A stretch of DNA of 64,000 nt from Photobacterium chitinilyticum (lineage in GTDB: Bacteria; Pseudomonadota; Gammaproteobacteria; Enterobacterales; Vibrionaceae): positions 62,001 through 126,000 of the forward strand of contig NZ_RJLM01000007.1 in the NCBI RefSeq assembly GCF_004104355.1, written 5' to 3'. Position 1 is the stretch's first letter; each line of letters begins with the position of its first letter. Positions 19,202-28,809 of this stretch are shown here, piece by piece. The notes beneath the pieces were generated by a model. It did not search any database, was not told the DNA's origin, and saw only the letters and a list, made by a program, of their open reading frames with translations. Both the position numbers and the translations under genes were made by a program.

Positions 19202-19972
19202 ATGACAGCGAAGCTACATTGGCAAACTGAAGGCCAAGGTTCGGATCTGGTTCTCATTCATGGCTGGGGAATGAATGGGGCGGTCTGGCAGCAGCTCCTG
19301 CCATTGTTAACGCCGTATTTCCGTGTACATCTGGTTGATTTACCAGGCTATGGTCACAGTCATGAGCTTCTTGCAGCCAATATTGAAGAAATGGCATACC
19401 AATTGCTTGAATATTCGCCAGAGTCTGCAATTTGGTTGGGCTGGTCCCTTGGGGGACTCGTGGCGACTCAGGCTGCCCTCCAGGCACCTGAGCGGGTGAC
19501 TTCTCTGGTAACGGTAGCCAGCTCCCCGCGTTTTGCAGCAGAAAACACATGGCGAGGTATTCAGCCCCAGGTTCTGGAAGATTTTCAGCACCAGCTGAGC
19601 GACAATTTTCAGCTGACCATTGAGCGTTTTATGGCGCTGCAGGCGATGGGCAGCCCGACGGCACGTCAGGATATCAAACTGCTGAAGCAGGCGGTACTTT
19701 CACGTCCTCAGCCGAACCCAGAAGCACTGGCGACTGGACTGAAACTGCTGGCTGATGTCGACTTGCGGGATCAGCTAGGTCAGATCTCCCAGCCTTGGTT
19801 GCGCCTGTACGGACGTCTTGACGGGTTGGTTCCGGTGAAAATTGCAGCCGTGCTGGATGAACTGGCTCCTCAGTCTCAGCGGCAAGTATTTGCCGCGGCA
19901 TCGCATGCCCCGTTCATCTCGCATCCTGAGGAGTTTGTGAAGGCATTGCGTGCCTTCATCGGGCAGGCTTAA
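19202..19972 (+). CDS. bioH: Pimeloyl-ACP methyl ester carboxylesterase
   Basis: The 256-residue alpha/beta hydrolase has LVLIHGWGMN for the oxyanion region, the nucleophile elbow WLGWSLGG, the acid in YGRLDGLVP and the catalytic histidine in ASHAPFISHP. BioH frees pimeloyl-ACP from its methyl ester to begin biotin ring assembly. GGAAGGAA stands before the ATG. It is divergently arranged with comF. Confidence 0.95.
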   Translation: MTAKLHWQTEGQGSDLVLIHGWGMNGAVWQQLLPLLTPYFRVHLVDLPGYGHSHELLAANIEEMAYQLLEYSPESAIWLGWSLGGLVATQAALQAPERVTSLVTVASSPRFAAENTWRGIQPQVLEDFQHQLSDNFQLTIERFMALQAMGSPTARQDIKLLKQAVLSRPQPNPEALATGLKLLADVDLRDQLGQISQPWLRLYGRLDGLVPVKIAAVLDELAPQSQRQVFAAASHAPFISHPEEFVKALRAFIGQA

Positions 19973-20078
19973 CGGAATACTGGTCATGTGTGGCGAATTG
20001 GTAACATTTTCTTAAACTTTTCGAAAGTGGTGCCGATATCTTAGAAATGGAGTTGCTCTGTAAAGGAGAGAGGCCATA

Positions 20079-20441
20079 ATGACAGTAGGAAGTGTTGCGA
20101 ATACAACTGCTTATTCGCCAGCGACGTTGAAAGCGTCGGCTTCAGCCAAGGCTGATGAAGGGAATCAGACGGCTGAGCTAACCCGTTCCGTGAAAACCGG
20201 TGAAAGCACCGTATCGATCTCAGAGGAGGCGAAACGTATGCAGGCGGCAGACACGGGCAAACAGAAAACTGAGGCTGATGGTAATGAGCAAACGGCTAAA
20301 CTCGCCGAGTCGTTTGCCTATGGCGCATTGGGGATGGATCACCCCGATGAAGTGAAGCAAAATACCGATGACTTCTATACTGCAGGGCAAGTGCTGTCAG
20401 CTCTGGGTACGGTAGCAACGGTGTTGCTTGCAATTGCCTGA
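20079..20441 (+). CDS. Conserved Vibrionaceae-type protein of unknown function
   Basis: The 120-residue product is polar and rich in alanine, threonine, lysine and glutamate. A TVSISEEAKRMQA stretch lies near residues 44-56 and a single hydrophobic helix is at the C-terminus (about residues 101-120). This could be a C-terminal membrane anchor. AAAGGAGAG precedes the ATG. It is followed after 37 bases by another unknown gene, probably in one operon. I recognise no domain. Confidence 0.6.
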   Translation: MTVGSVANTTAYSPATLKASASAKADEGNQTAELTRSVKTGESTVSISEEAKRMQAADTGKQKTEADGNEQTAKLAESFAYGALGMDHPDEVKQNTDDFYTAGQVLSALGTVATVLLAIA

Positions 20442-20478
20442 TTAATCCATCGGCTGATGCTCGGAGAAGTGCGTCAGC

Positions 20479-20940
20479 ATGATTGTTTCCCCAGTACAGG
20501 TAGGAGCGCCAACGGTTGCTCCTTCAGTGAACCCGCCTACCGAACAGGTCGCGCGGGATAACCGTGTACGTGAAAAAATTGTCCCTCCGACCCAAACTGC
20601 CGAATCTGCGCGGGAAAAACCACTCAGTAGTGATGAAAAACAGCTCAAGAAGCCCTCGTGGGATCCTAGCGAGCACCCTGACTATCATGATATGCCTGTG
20701 GCTGAAAAACAGTATGGCTATCAGGAAGATTTCGAGCAGTTGGTCAAGGCGTTGTCGGCAGATAGCTATATGGCCGATATCAGTGAGCTTGGCTATTCCA
20801 TGCATATTCAGCTGCCGAGAGAGTTGCTTGAGGATCTGGAGAAAATCAGCGAAGTTGAGCGTACCAAAGGGGTTGTTGCCCATCGTTATGCGCAGGCAAC
20901 GATCCCGAACCCGCCGACAGAATATTTGGTGGTGCTTTAA
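20479..20940 (+). CDS. Protein of unknown function, second gene of pair
   Basis: The 153-residue protein has a proline-rich, likely disordered N-terminal half (residues 1-70). A more ordered C-terminal part contains ISELGYSMHIQLPRELLEDLEKI. No signal peptide or transmembrane segment is seen. It follows the previous unknown gene on the same strand and is closed by a convergent terminator shared with tex. No function is proposed. Confidence 0.6.
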   Translation: MIVSPVQVGAPTVAPSVNPPTEQVARDNRVREKIVPPTQTAESAREKPLSSDEKQLKKPSWDPSEHPDYHDMPVAEKQYGYQEDFEQLVKALSADSYMADISELGYSMHIQLPRELLEDLEKISEVERTKGVVAHRYAQATIPNPPTEYLVVL

Positions 20941-20960
20941 AAGCAGGCTCCAGAATTAAC

Positions 20961-20995
20961 AAAAAAGAGCCAGCATTCTCATGCTGGCTCTTCTG
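20961..20995. terminator. Bidirectional terminator between the unknown pair and tex
   Basis: AGAGCCAGCAT and ATGCTGGCTCT form an 11-bp stem with a TCTC loop. An A6 tract on the plus strand gives the T-run for tex transcripts. Confidence 0.9.
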
Positions 20996-21033
20996 CTTTA
21001 ACTTGAGACTCGTTTCTAGCCTTTCGTTACCTT

Positions 21034-23370
21034 TTATTTCTTTTTCGCGTTGGCAAATGCCGCAGCAAAGGCGCCGCCCATTGCCCCGTTATTTCCCTGG
21101 CTGCTGTTGCCACGGTTGCTATTGCCGCGAGGCTGGCGCTGCTCTTGGGGTTGCTGGCGCTGGGCCTGAGGCTTGCGGGCTGGTTTTTCTTGTCCCGGCT
21201 CATCGTTTAGGCGCATAGACATGCCTATCCGCTTGCGCTGCAGATCGACCTCCATCACCTTTACCTTGACTATATCACCGGCTTTTACCACCTCGCGGGG
21301 ATCCGACACGAACTTGTCGGAAAGGGCCGATATATGCACTAAACCGTCCTGATGGACACCGACATCGACAAATGCCCCGAAGTTGGTGACATTGGTGATC
21401 ACCCCTTCAAGCACCATACCCGGGATCAGATCTTTGACCTCGTTGACGCCTTCGGCAAAAGTTGCCGTCTTGAATTCCGGACGCGGATCGCGGCCAGGCT
21501 TGTCCAGCTCGCTGATGATGTCGGTGACCGTCGGCAGGCCGAACTTCTCGTCGGTATAGTCAGCGGCTTTTAGGCTGCGCAGGAAGTCGGTATTACCAAT
21601 AACGGCATCCATCGGCTTGCTATTGCTGGCTGCAATTGCCTTAACGACGGCATACGATTCAGGGTGGACCGCCGAGCTGTCGAGCGGGTTCTTGCCGTTC
21701 ATAATACGCAGGAAACCAGCACATTGTTCGAATGCTTTCGGCCCGAGGCGAGCGACTTTTTTCAAGGTGGTACGGCTTTCGAAGCGGCCATTCTCGTCGC
21801 GGTAATCGACGACATTTTGGGCGATAGTCTTGGTCAGGCCGGCAACGCGGGTCAACAGGGCCGCAGATGCGGTGTTTACATCGACACCGACGCCGTTTAC
21901 ACAGTCTTCCACCACCGCATCAAGGCGCTTGGCCAGCATGCTTTGGCTAACATCATGCTGATACTGGCCGACGCCGATAGCCTTCGGATCGATTTTCACC
22001 AGCTCTGCCAGCGGATCCTGCAGGCGACGCCCGATGGATACTGCACCACGAATGGATACATCCAAGTCAGGAAATTCGTTGGCTGCAAGTTCTGATGCCG
22101 AATAAACGGATGCACCCGCTTCGCTCACCATGACGCTTTGAATTTTTAGGTTGTTGTCTTTGAGTAGCTTGGCAACAAAGGCATCTGTTTCACGTGAAGC
22201 AGTGCCGTTACCAATTGCAATCAGATCCACCTGATGTTTTTTCAGCAGAGCCAGGATGGTGGATTCCGACTGGGCGACTTGCCGTTGCGGTTGGTGCGGG
22301 TAGATGGTGGCGATATCGACCAGCTTGCCAGTCGTGTCGATGACGGCAACTTTACAGCCGGTCCGTAAACCGGGATCAAGCGCCAGTGTCGTACGCGGGC
22401 CAGCCGGTGCAGCCATTAGCAGATCGCTAAGGTTGTCGGCAAACACTTGCATGGCACCTTCTTCGGCTTTTTCACGCAGCGCACTCATTAGCTCGGTTTC
22501 CATGTGCATCAGAATTTTGATGCGCCATGCCCAGCTGATCACCTGTTTGCGCCAGGTATCGGCTGGTTGGCTGCCGAGTGTCACGCCGTAGTGATCGGCA
22601 ATCATGACCTCGCAGTAAGAGCCTCTAACACCTTCGTCCTGCTGGGGATCGGCATTGAGCGACAACTGCAGGAAGCCTTCGTTACGGCCGCGGAACAGTG
22701 CGAGGGCACGGTGGGACGGAATGTTTTTCAGCGGTTCGTTATATTCAAAGTAGTCTTTGAATTTTGCGCCTTCCTGCTCTTTGCCATCGACCAGACGAGA
22801 TGTCAGTTCGGCGTTGTTCTGCAGCTGGCGACGGATTTTATCGAGCAGCGCAGCATCTTCGGCAAAGCGCTCCATCAAAATGGCACGGGCACCGTCCAGT
22901 GCTGCCTTGGTATCGGCGATCCCTTTATCCGCATTAATGTAGCTGGCTGCGGCTGCTTCAGGAGCATTTGCTGGCTGTTGCCACAATGTATCGGCCAGAG
23001 GCTCTAGGCCGGCTTCAATCGCGATCTGGCCTTTGGTGCGACGCTTTTGCTTGTATGGCAGGTACAGATCTTCAAGGCGGGTCTTGCTGTCAGCCCCGAA
23101 GATTTCAGCCTGTAGTTCCGGGGTCAGCTTGCCTTGCTCGGTAATTGACTTGAGGATGACCTGACGGCGATCATCCAGTTCGCGCAGGTAACCGAGGCGG
23201 GATTCCAGGTTACGTAATTGGGTATCGTCCAGTCCCCCTGTGACTTCCTTACGGTAGCGGGCAATAAATGGCACCGTGTTACCGTCATCTAACAGAGTGA
23301 CTGCGGCTGTGATTTGCTCATTGCGAACATTCAGTTCGCTGGCAATCATCTGATTAATAGCGTTGCTCAT
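21034..23370 (-). CDS. tex: Tex, RNA-binding transcription accessory protein
   Basis: The 778-residue protein (YhgF in E. coli) shows [24 protein letters not shown] at its N-terminus, a YqgF-like RNase H domain beginning [17 protein letters not shown], helix-hairpin-helix motifs ([14 protein letters not shown]) and an S1 RNA-binding domain ([24 protein letters not shown]). A glutamine- and arginine-rich tail follows. The ATG at 23370 gives the best match to known Tex starts. Tex, greB and ompR-envZ are neighbours in Enterobacteria; here they remain in the same region, with insertions between. Confidence 0.95.
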   Translation of the reverse strand: MSNAINQMIASELNVRNEQITAAVTLLDDGNTVPFIARYRKEVTGGLDDTQLRNLESRLGYLRELDDRRQVILKSITEQGKLTPELQAEIFGADSKTRLEDLYLPYKQKRRTKGQIAIEAGLEPLADTLWQQPANAPEAAAASYINADKGIADTKAALDGARAILMERFAEDAALLDKIRRQLQNNAELTSRLVDGKEQEGAKFKDYFEYNEPLKNIPSHRALALFRGRNEGFLQLSLNADPQQDEGVRGSYCEVMIADHYGVTLGSQPADTWRKQVISWAWRIKILMHMETELMSALREKAEEGAMQVFADNLSDLLMAAPAGPRTTLALDPGLRTGCKVAVIDTTGKLVDIATIYPHQPQRQVAQSESTILALLKKHQVDLIAIGNGTASRETDAFVAKLLKDNNLKIQSVMVSEAGASVYSASELAANEFPDLDVSIRGAVSIGRRLQDPLAELVKIDPKAIGVGQYQHDVSQSMLAKRLDAVVEDCVNGVGVDVNTASAALLTRVAGLTKTIAQNVVDYRDENGRFESRTTLKKVARLGPKAFEQCAGFLRIMNGKNPLDSSAVHPESYAVVKAIAASNSKPMDAVIGNTDFLRSLKAADYTDEKFGLPTVTDIISELDKPGRDPRPEFKTATFAEGVNEVKDLIPGMVLEGVITNVTNFGAFVDVGVHQDGLVHISALSDKFVSDPREVVKAGDIVKVKVMEVDLQRKRIGMSMRLNDEPGQEKPARKPQAQRQQPQEQRQPRGNSNRGNSSQGNNGAMGGAFAAAFANAKKK

Positions 23371-23551
23371 CCGTTGGTATCTCTTGGTTGTCGTTAACCC
23401 GCTCATTCTACGGAGGAATGGGGTAGTAGCAAGGTGCGATGTGTTAAGAGTGTGTCAGTGCTCGTTAATTGTAGACACTTAACGGGAAGAGCAACTTTGG
23501 TCACGAGCCAGCGGGAATGGGGGCTAACTCGTGAAAAGCGGGGGGAATGGA

Positions 23552-24292
23552 TTACAGGGACGGTTCTGACTCTCCGGCACCACGGCGGGAGGTGTCACTC
23601 GACTCGACCAAGATCGCTCCGGCGGCCTGCTTGATCTGTTGCCAATGCGTTTCATCGACAGTGATGCCATGCTGCCAGGCTTGCACTTGAGCGTTGGCTA
23701 GTGTCTGTGACGAAATATGGTGCTCGAACTCGGAGGCTTCGGGCTGCGGGATAGGTTGGGTGCTGATCTCGATTTTTAAGCTATGCAGGCATGCTGGTTG
23801 CGTTGCGGACTGGGCAGAGACAAACAGTTCGGGGTTGATGCAGCCTTTGTTGAGGACATACATGATGTGCTTGGGGTCATGGCCGTTGTGCCAGGTAGCT
23901 TTAACCGATAACCCTTTGGCTGCCAGTTTCACCAGCTCGCCGAAGGCCAGCCAGCGGTTATGACAGTGCTGGATATTGAGAGTGATGCTGCTTCTGCCTA
24001 TGAGCTTTTCAAGGGTGAAATCAAGTACTGTCGGCAGGTGGCATAGAATACTGCAGCCATGCAGGTTGGCAGTGAGCAAGCCTGGCGAGGTGGCCTCGAC
24101 ATCAACCGGACAGTCACGTTCTTGCTGCAGAAATGCCAGAGCTTTGACGAAGTGCTCGACGCCATTGAGGCCGACCATCTCCAGATCGGCGACCATATTG
24201 GCAATCATGTCGGCTTCACCACAGCTGCGACGCAGACCTGTAAAGGCTTTTCCTATCAGTACTACCAGTTCGTTGTGTGAGACTTGCATCAT
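23552..24292 (-). CDS. Unknown protein, possibly DUF3726 family
   Basis: The 246-residue protein begins MMQVSHNELVVLIGKAF and continues with a helical stretch ADMIANMVADLEMVGLNG. This is loosely reminiscent of the start of Ldh2-type dehydrogenases, but no cofactor motif is visible. The first ATG overlaps the stop of the preceding gene (ATGA) and GGAGGA lies 8 bases upstream, so the two are coupled. It is the last gene of the BCCT/dipeptidase cluster. The DUF3726 label is from memory and uncertain. Confidence 0.55.
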   Translation of the reverse strand: MMQVSHNELVVLIGKAFTGLRRSCGEADMIANMVADLEMVGLNGVEHFVKALAFLQQERDCPVDVEATSPGLLTANLHGCSILCHLPTVLDFTLEKLIGRSSITLNIQHCHNRWLAFGELVKLAAKGLSVKATWHNGHDPKHIMYVLNKGCINPELFVSAQSATQPACLHSLKIEISTQPIPQPEASEFEHHISSQTLANAQVQAWQHGITVDETHWQQIKQAAGAILVESSDTSRRGAGESEPSL

Positions 24293-26022
24293 GCGTTGTC
24301 CTCCGGCTGTGATGTCGTGTCGACGCAGTTGTTGGCGTGGGTATCGGTGTGGTCTGCAGGCAAAAGCGGGAACAACCATTCGCCGTCATGGATTTCATCA
24401 GTCAGGGGAGCGCCCTGGAAAAAGGTCACCCGTACCCAGCGATCCGAGCGTGGGTCAAATTTGGTGGCACCAAACATTGCCAGTTTGCAGCGCAGCAGGT
24501 GCATCGGCAGCGCACTTTGGCTGAGCACGTTCATTTGAATATCACCCATAGGACAATGGCCCAAGGTCCAGGCCCTACGGGCAACCGAACGGAACTGCGG
24601 TTGTTTCAGCAGAAATTCTGCCAGCGTGCTGTGGGACGGCTCTTTGGCCAGTGCCAAATTTAGTTGATAGACCTGATAGGCGATATCCAGCCCAAGTTCA
24701 CGATCCTCACCCGGCTCCTGTCCCCGGACCCCCATTCGCGGTTCTTCCTTGTCTTCCGAACGGTACCAGAACCAGTAGGTGTTTTCCGGCTGGCTAAAAT
24801 CGATGTCCAGCGCCCAACGATAACGCGTGGCGAGGACATCCTGCAGATCACAGACGGTAATGCCGGGGCTCAGTGTTAAGTTTTCGTCGGCATTCATGGT
24901 GTTTTCGAAACTGTCGACATCGTCTGGGTAGAGCTCCAGCAAGCAGGAAAGTGCGATTTCCTGGGTTTCGTAGCTATAGCTTTGATTCTGCTCCAGCCAC
25001 TGCAGCCATGATTGGTGCAGTTTCGCGGCGTCATGCAGGGTGCTGATGACAGTTTCGATTTCACTGACTGCCCGGTGGTTCAATGCCCGCTGGTGAGCGT
25101 CAATGGTAACGACTTGCTGTAGGTGCAGGCAGGCACGCTGGAGTAGCGGAGTAATCGTGTCACAACCGGATGGGGTGATGGTTTTATTGCTGATGGCCGC
25201 AATCGCCTTCTCTCGCTCGGACAGCCACTGGTCGACTATACGGGGGTGGTTGATCAGGTAGGGGGCCATACCCAGCCCTGTTGCATTGCCGACGCCCAGG
25301 TAACGCTGTAATGGGCGTGCCAGCTGGATGGCCTGCTCGCCGCCTTGCTGCTGGGCCAGAAAGTGGATCCAGTCGAGGCTGAACTGGCGCAGCATATAGA
25401 CTGCACACATTTGCGCGCTGAAGGAGAGGTTGAAATCATGATTGTCTTGTAAGATTTCAAAGTCGGCAATACCAAACTTGCCATTACCGTAAACGGCGGT
25501 GGTACGCAGGATATAACCGACGCTGGCAAGTACCTGACTGTCAGGCTGCTGTCCTTGAGAGAGGGCTTCGACCAGATGGTCAAAGACCCGGACACTTTTA
25601 TTGGCACGTGCAAGTACCAGTACTTTGCTGGTGTTCCTGCCTGCTTCCTGGAGCGGCACATTGCTCTGTAACTGGGCTAAAAGTGCGTCATCAACATCAC
25701 CATGTACCAAGGCAAAGGTGATGTCCCATTTTTCAGCGATCACTCGGTCATTACGTTCGTCATCGGCGATTTCATCGGAGAACACGACAAGATGATAGTG
25801 GTGCTCTGGTGTTGTCAGACGATAAATGGCTGTACCAAATCCGTGTTCGGACAAGTCCCAGCGATACTGGGAGGTTTGCCAGTTTTGGTTGGCCATCCGG
25901 CGGATTAAGCTTCTGACAAAGCTGATCCGTGTTTGGTGCATGGCGCCGAGACGATCCGGAGACATAACCGTATCCGGGTGACGTAGTTGAGGTAGAGTTC
26001 CAGTACAACGATGTGCATCCAT
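24289..26022 (-). CDS. Large conserved protein of unknown function in the transporter cluster
   Basis: The product has about 577 residues and appears soluble. Conserved-looking stretches are RDSKVLVLARANKS-like (actual TSKVLVLARANKSVRVFDHL), ASVGYILRTTAVYGNGKFG and GVGNATGLGMAPYLINHP; the glycine-rich one could bind a nucleotide or phosphate, but this is not a known P-loop. The ATG at 26022 is preferred because GGTGAG lies 5 bases ahead; 26034 is an alternative. Two hairpins separate it from the BCCT gene. It is coupled to the next gene by ATGA. Confidence 0.55.
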   Translation of the reverse strand: MDAHRCTGTLPQLRHPDTVMSPDRLGAMHQTRISFVRSLIRRMANQNWQTSQYRWDLSEHGFGTAIYRLTTPEHHYHLVVFSDEIADDERNDRVIAEKWDITFALVHGDVDDALLAQLQSNVPLQEAGRNTSKVLVLARANKSVRVFDHLVEALSQGQQPDSQVLASVGYILRTTAVYGNGKFGIADFEILQDNHDFNLSFSAQMCAVYMLRQFSLDWIHFLAQQQGGEQAIQLARPLQRYLGVGNATGLGMAPYLINHPRIVDQWLSEREKAIAAISNKTITPSGCDTITPLLQRACLHLQQVVTIDAHQRALNHRAVSEIETVISTLHDAAKLHQSWLQWLEQNQSYSYETQEIALSCLLELYPDDVDSFENTMNADENLTLSPGITVCDLQDVLATRYRWALDIDFSQPENTYWFWYRSEDKEEPRMGVRGQEPGEDRELGLDIAYQVYQLNLALAKEPSHSTLAEFLLKQPQFRSVARRAWTLGHCPMGDIQMNVLSQSALPMHLLRCKLAMFGATKFDPRSDRWVRVTFFQGAPLTDEIHDGEWLFPLLPADHTDTHANNCVDTTSQPEDNA

Positions 26023-26047
26023 TTTGCTCACCATATTCAAGTTGTCT

Positions 26048-26097
26048 GAGCCGGTGACGGCTCATTATTATTATGGAAGGCAGCTCGACAGGCTGCC
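26048..26097 (-). other. Two hairpins between the BCCT gene and the next gene
   Basis: GAGCCG-GTGA-CGGCTC (26048-26063) and GGCAGC-N7-GCTGCC (26079-26097) can fold in the transcript. Neither has a T-run, so they may stabilise or attenuate the message and set different levels for transporter and downstream genes. Confidence 0.5.
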
Positions 26098-26137
26098 TGA
26101 CTTTGGCTGTAAAGCGCGGTGTAGGGTAAAGCGTGAT

Positions 26138-27700
26138 TTATAAGCCTTGTTCCTTTGCCATCTTCATTGCCATTTGTGGTGCATTCCACAGCGATGGCAG
26201 CAAGATAAGAGAGACGGGGACTGCTGTGATGACGATAAAGGATTGGAGCGCCGAAACGCCGCCTGAGCCTAAGGAGATTAGGATTAGTGCTGTCAGTCCC
26301 ATCATCACCCCCCAAAATATACGAATGGCAGCATTCGGTTCGGTGTCGCCACTGATCACCACACTGATGGTGTAGGTCATCGAGTCTCCGGTAGTGACGA
26401 TGAAGATTGTCGTCAGTATCAGAAACAGAATGGAGATGATTAACGGGAGCGGCAGTTGCTGGGTAATGGCCAGCAGGGCACCCGGCAGGTTGAAGCCTTC
26501 GAAGGCTTTGCTCACGGAGCCCGGATCGGCGATTTCAAATGCGACGCCGGATCCGCCGACGACCGTAAACCAGAAGCAAGTAATAATCGGTGCCGCGATG
26601 CTAACCGCCATCACCAATTGACGAATAGTGCGGCCGCGTGAAATACGCGCAATAAAGATTGCCATCATTGGGCCGTAACCGAGGAACCAGCCCCAGAAGA
26701 ATACGGTCCACCAGCTTAGCCAGCCTTCATCACCACGGTAGGTTGCCATTGGAATAAAGTTGTCGATCATGCTACCGACACCTTGAATGTAACCATTTAC
26801 GATGAAGCCAGTTGGGCCCACGAGCAGAATGTAGGCCATTAAGCCAACAGCCAGAATGACGTTATAACGGCTAAGGATTTGAATACCGCGATTCAAGCCG
26901 CTTAAGGCCGACAGGGTGTAGATCGCAATTGCACAAAGGATAACGATAAATTGGGTGGTAAAACCGTCTGGGATATCAAATAGCGCATTTAATGCAAAGC
27001 TGATTTGTAGCCCAAGGAAACCGATTGGGCCGATTGTTCCCGCGGCGACGGCAATGATGCAGCAGGCATCAATCAGTGCGCCAGTTAGGCCGGTTAATGC
27101 GCGTTGGCCAAGAATGGGGTAGAGCAGAGTACGCGGCTGTAGTGGCAGCCCCTTATCGTAGTGCAGGTGCATTAATACAATCGAGGTTAAGCTGCCAAGA
27201 ATCGCCCATGCGAGGAATCCCCAGTGCATGAAGGATTGCGATAAGGCATTAATCGCACCTTGCTGGGGGTTTTCTTGCGAGCCGTACAAAGGCGGAGGGC
27301 TAACATAATGAGCAATAGGCTCGGCGGCAGCCCAAAATACCCCACCACCAGCAAGAAGCGTACATAGGATGATTGCCATCCAGCGGAAACCGTCTATTTC
27401 AGGCTTATCCAGTGCGCCTAGGCGAACGTGCCCGGTACGACCTGCGGCTAAAACCAGACTTATCAAGAAAGTAAGCAGTAACAGCACCTGCCAATAAGGA
27501 CCAAAAATTTTTACCGCCCACGAGAAGCCGGCATTGACCAAGTCAGAGAGCAAGGCACTGTCGTATACCGCCAGTACGACAAAGAGGGCAATAAAACCGC
27601 CGCTCATCCATAATGCGGGGTTATCGAGCCCGAGTTTTTCGGCTGTCGATTGTGATCTTGGAATATGTTCTGCTTTTACAGTGTTGGTAAAGTCGGACAT
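26138..27700 (-). CDS. BCCT-family transporter (betaine/carnitine/choline type)
   Basis: The 520-residue protein has about 12 transmembrane segments and the BCCT hallmarks GGGVFWAAAEPIAHY (tryptophan-rich substrate region) and TTGDSMTYTISV near the end. The family imports quaternary ammonium compounds with sodium or protons. The ATG at 27700 is chosen because GGAGA stands 7 bases upstream. The position between a dipeptidase and unknown genes suggests it feeds a catabolic route, not osmoprotection, although the substrate cannot be read from sequence. Confidence 0.9.
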   Translation of the reverse strand: MSDFTNTVKAEHIPRSQSTAEKLGLDNPALWMSGGFIALFVVLAVYDSALLSDLVNAGFSWAVKIFGPYWQVLLLLTFLISLVLAAGRTGHVRLGALDKPEIDGFRWMAIILCTLLAGGGVFWAAAEPIAHYVSPPPLYGSQENPQQGAINALSQSFMHWGFLAWAILGSLTSIVLMHLHYDKGLPLQPRTLLYPILGQRALTGLTGALIDACCIIAVAAGTIGPIGFLGLQISFALNALFDIPDGFTTQFIVILCAIAIYTLSALSGLNRGIQILSRYNVILAVGLMAYILLVGPTGFIVNGYIQGVGSMIDNFIPMATYRGDEGWLSWWTVFFWGWFLGYGPMMAIFIARISRGRTIRQLVMAVSIAAPIITCFWFTVVGGSGVAFEIADPGSVSKAFEGFNLPGALLAITQQLPLPLIISILFLILTTIFIVTTGDSMTYTISVVISGDTEPNAAIRIFWGVMMGLTALILISLGSGGVSALQSFIVITAVPVSLILLPSLWNAPQMAMKMAKEQGL

Positions 27701-27807
27701 GTGATGTCTCCAAACGTTATCGGATTTGCCTTTGCATAAAAGTAATCGTTTCACTACCTGTTTTGATTCTTGTTCTCTTTTTAATTAGCCACTTCAGTAT
27801 GGTTGAT

Positions 27808-28800
27808 TTAAGGCGTCCCGGGCTTAAGACCGTCCTGCAGGAAGCTGAACCAATTTCCGCCTATGATCCGGTTTGTCTCTGATTCGCTGAACCCTTGTTT
27901 TAACAAGCCGTTATAGATATTTTCCATTCCCTTGGTGCCACAGAACCAAGGCAGTGCATCAGGCCAGCCAGCATTGCTGGACGAGCCTTCGCCATAGTCC
28001 ATGGCTTTCGACCAGCGGCCGTTGCGCATCCACTCCAGTACCGCCTGCGGTTGGTTTAGGCATAGATCGCTACCAATTCCGAGGTGCTCGACGCCGATCA
28101 ATTCAGCGGTATCAGCTGCCATCTGGCAGAAATGCTCTAGGCTACAGTGACTGCTATTGGGTAAATGGAACGGGTACAAACTAAATCCAATCAAACCGCC
28201 TCGGCTGGCCAGTGATTTGATGACCTCGTTGGACTTATTGCGAAGGGCATCATGGGCAAAGGTCGGGTTGGCGTGGCTGATGCAGATCGGACGCGAAGAC
28301 AGATCGATAGCCTCCAGGGTGGAGCGTTCGGCACTGTGCGACATGTCGATGATCATGCCAACCCGGTTCATCTCGGCAATCGCCTGCCTGCCAAAGCGGG
28401 TGACACCGCTGTCTTCCTGCTCATAGCAACCTGTCGCCAGTAGGCTCTGGTTGTTGTAGGTGAGCTGCATGATCAGCAGCCCCTGCTTGCGCATTACCTC
28501 GATCAGGCCGATTTCATCATCAATCGGCGAGCAGTTCTGGGCACCGAAGAAGATACCGACCTTCCCTGTTGCCTTGGCGGTTTCGATATCGGCCATGGTC
28601 ATGACAGGCATAATGAGGTCGCCGTGCTGCTCGAAGTGGCGGTTCCATTCGGCAAAGCGGGTGAGGGTTTCGCGGGCGGTTTCGTGGTACACCAGAGTGG
28701 CGTGTACCGCAGTGATCCCGCTGGCCTTTAGTGTTTCAAAGTAGGCACGATCCCAGTTGCAGTACTGCAGCCCGTCGATGATGATACGATCCTGATACAT
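27808..28800 (-). CDS. Membrane (renal) dipeptidase family protein, peptidase M19
   Basis: The 330-residue enzyme has M19 features: an FFGAQNCSPIDDEIGLIEVM block, IIDMSHSAERSTLEAI with the metal-ligand histidine, ISHANPTFAHDALRN and GIGSDLCLNQ with the distal aspartate. M19 enzymes are dinuclear zinc hydrolases of dipeptides or similar amides. A relative is linked with glycine-betaine breakdown in Pseudomonas aeruginosa. AGGAGC precedes the ATG. It lies 9 bases downstream of the aldehyde dehydrogenase gene, so the two are cotranscribed. Confidence 0.85.
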   Translation of the reverse strand: MYQDRIIIDGLQYCNWDRAYFETLKASGITAVHATLVYHETARETLTRFAEWNRHFEQHGDLIMPVMTMADIETAKATGKVGIFFGAQNCSPIDDEIGLIEVMRKQGLLIMQLTYNNQSLLATGCYEQEDSGVTRFGRQAIAEMNRVGMIIDMSHSAERSTLEAIDLSSRPICISHANPTFAHDALRNKSNEVIKSLASRGGLIGFSLYPFHLPNSSHCSLEHFCQMAADTAELIGVEHLGIGSDLCLNQPQAVLEWMRNGRWSKAMDYGEGSSSNAGWPDALPWFCGTKGMENIYNGLLKQGFSESETNRIIGGNWFSFLQDGLKPGTP

Positions 28801-28809
28801 AAAAGCTCC

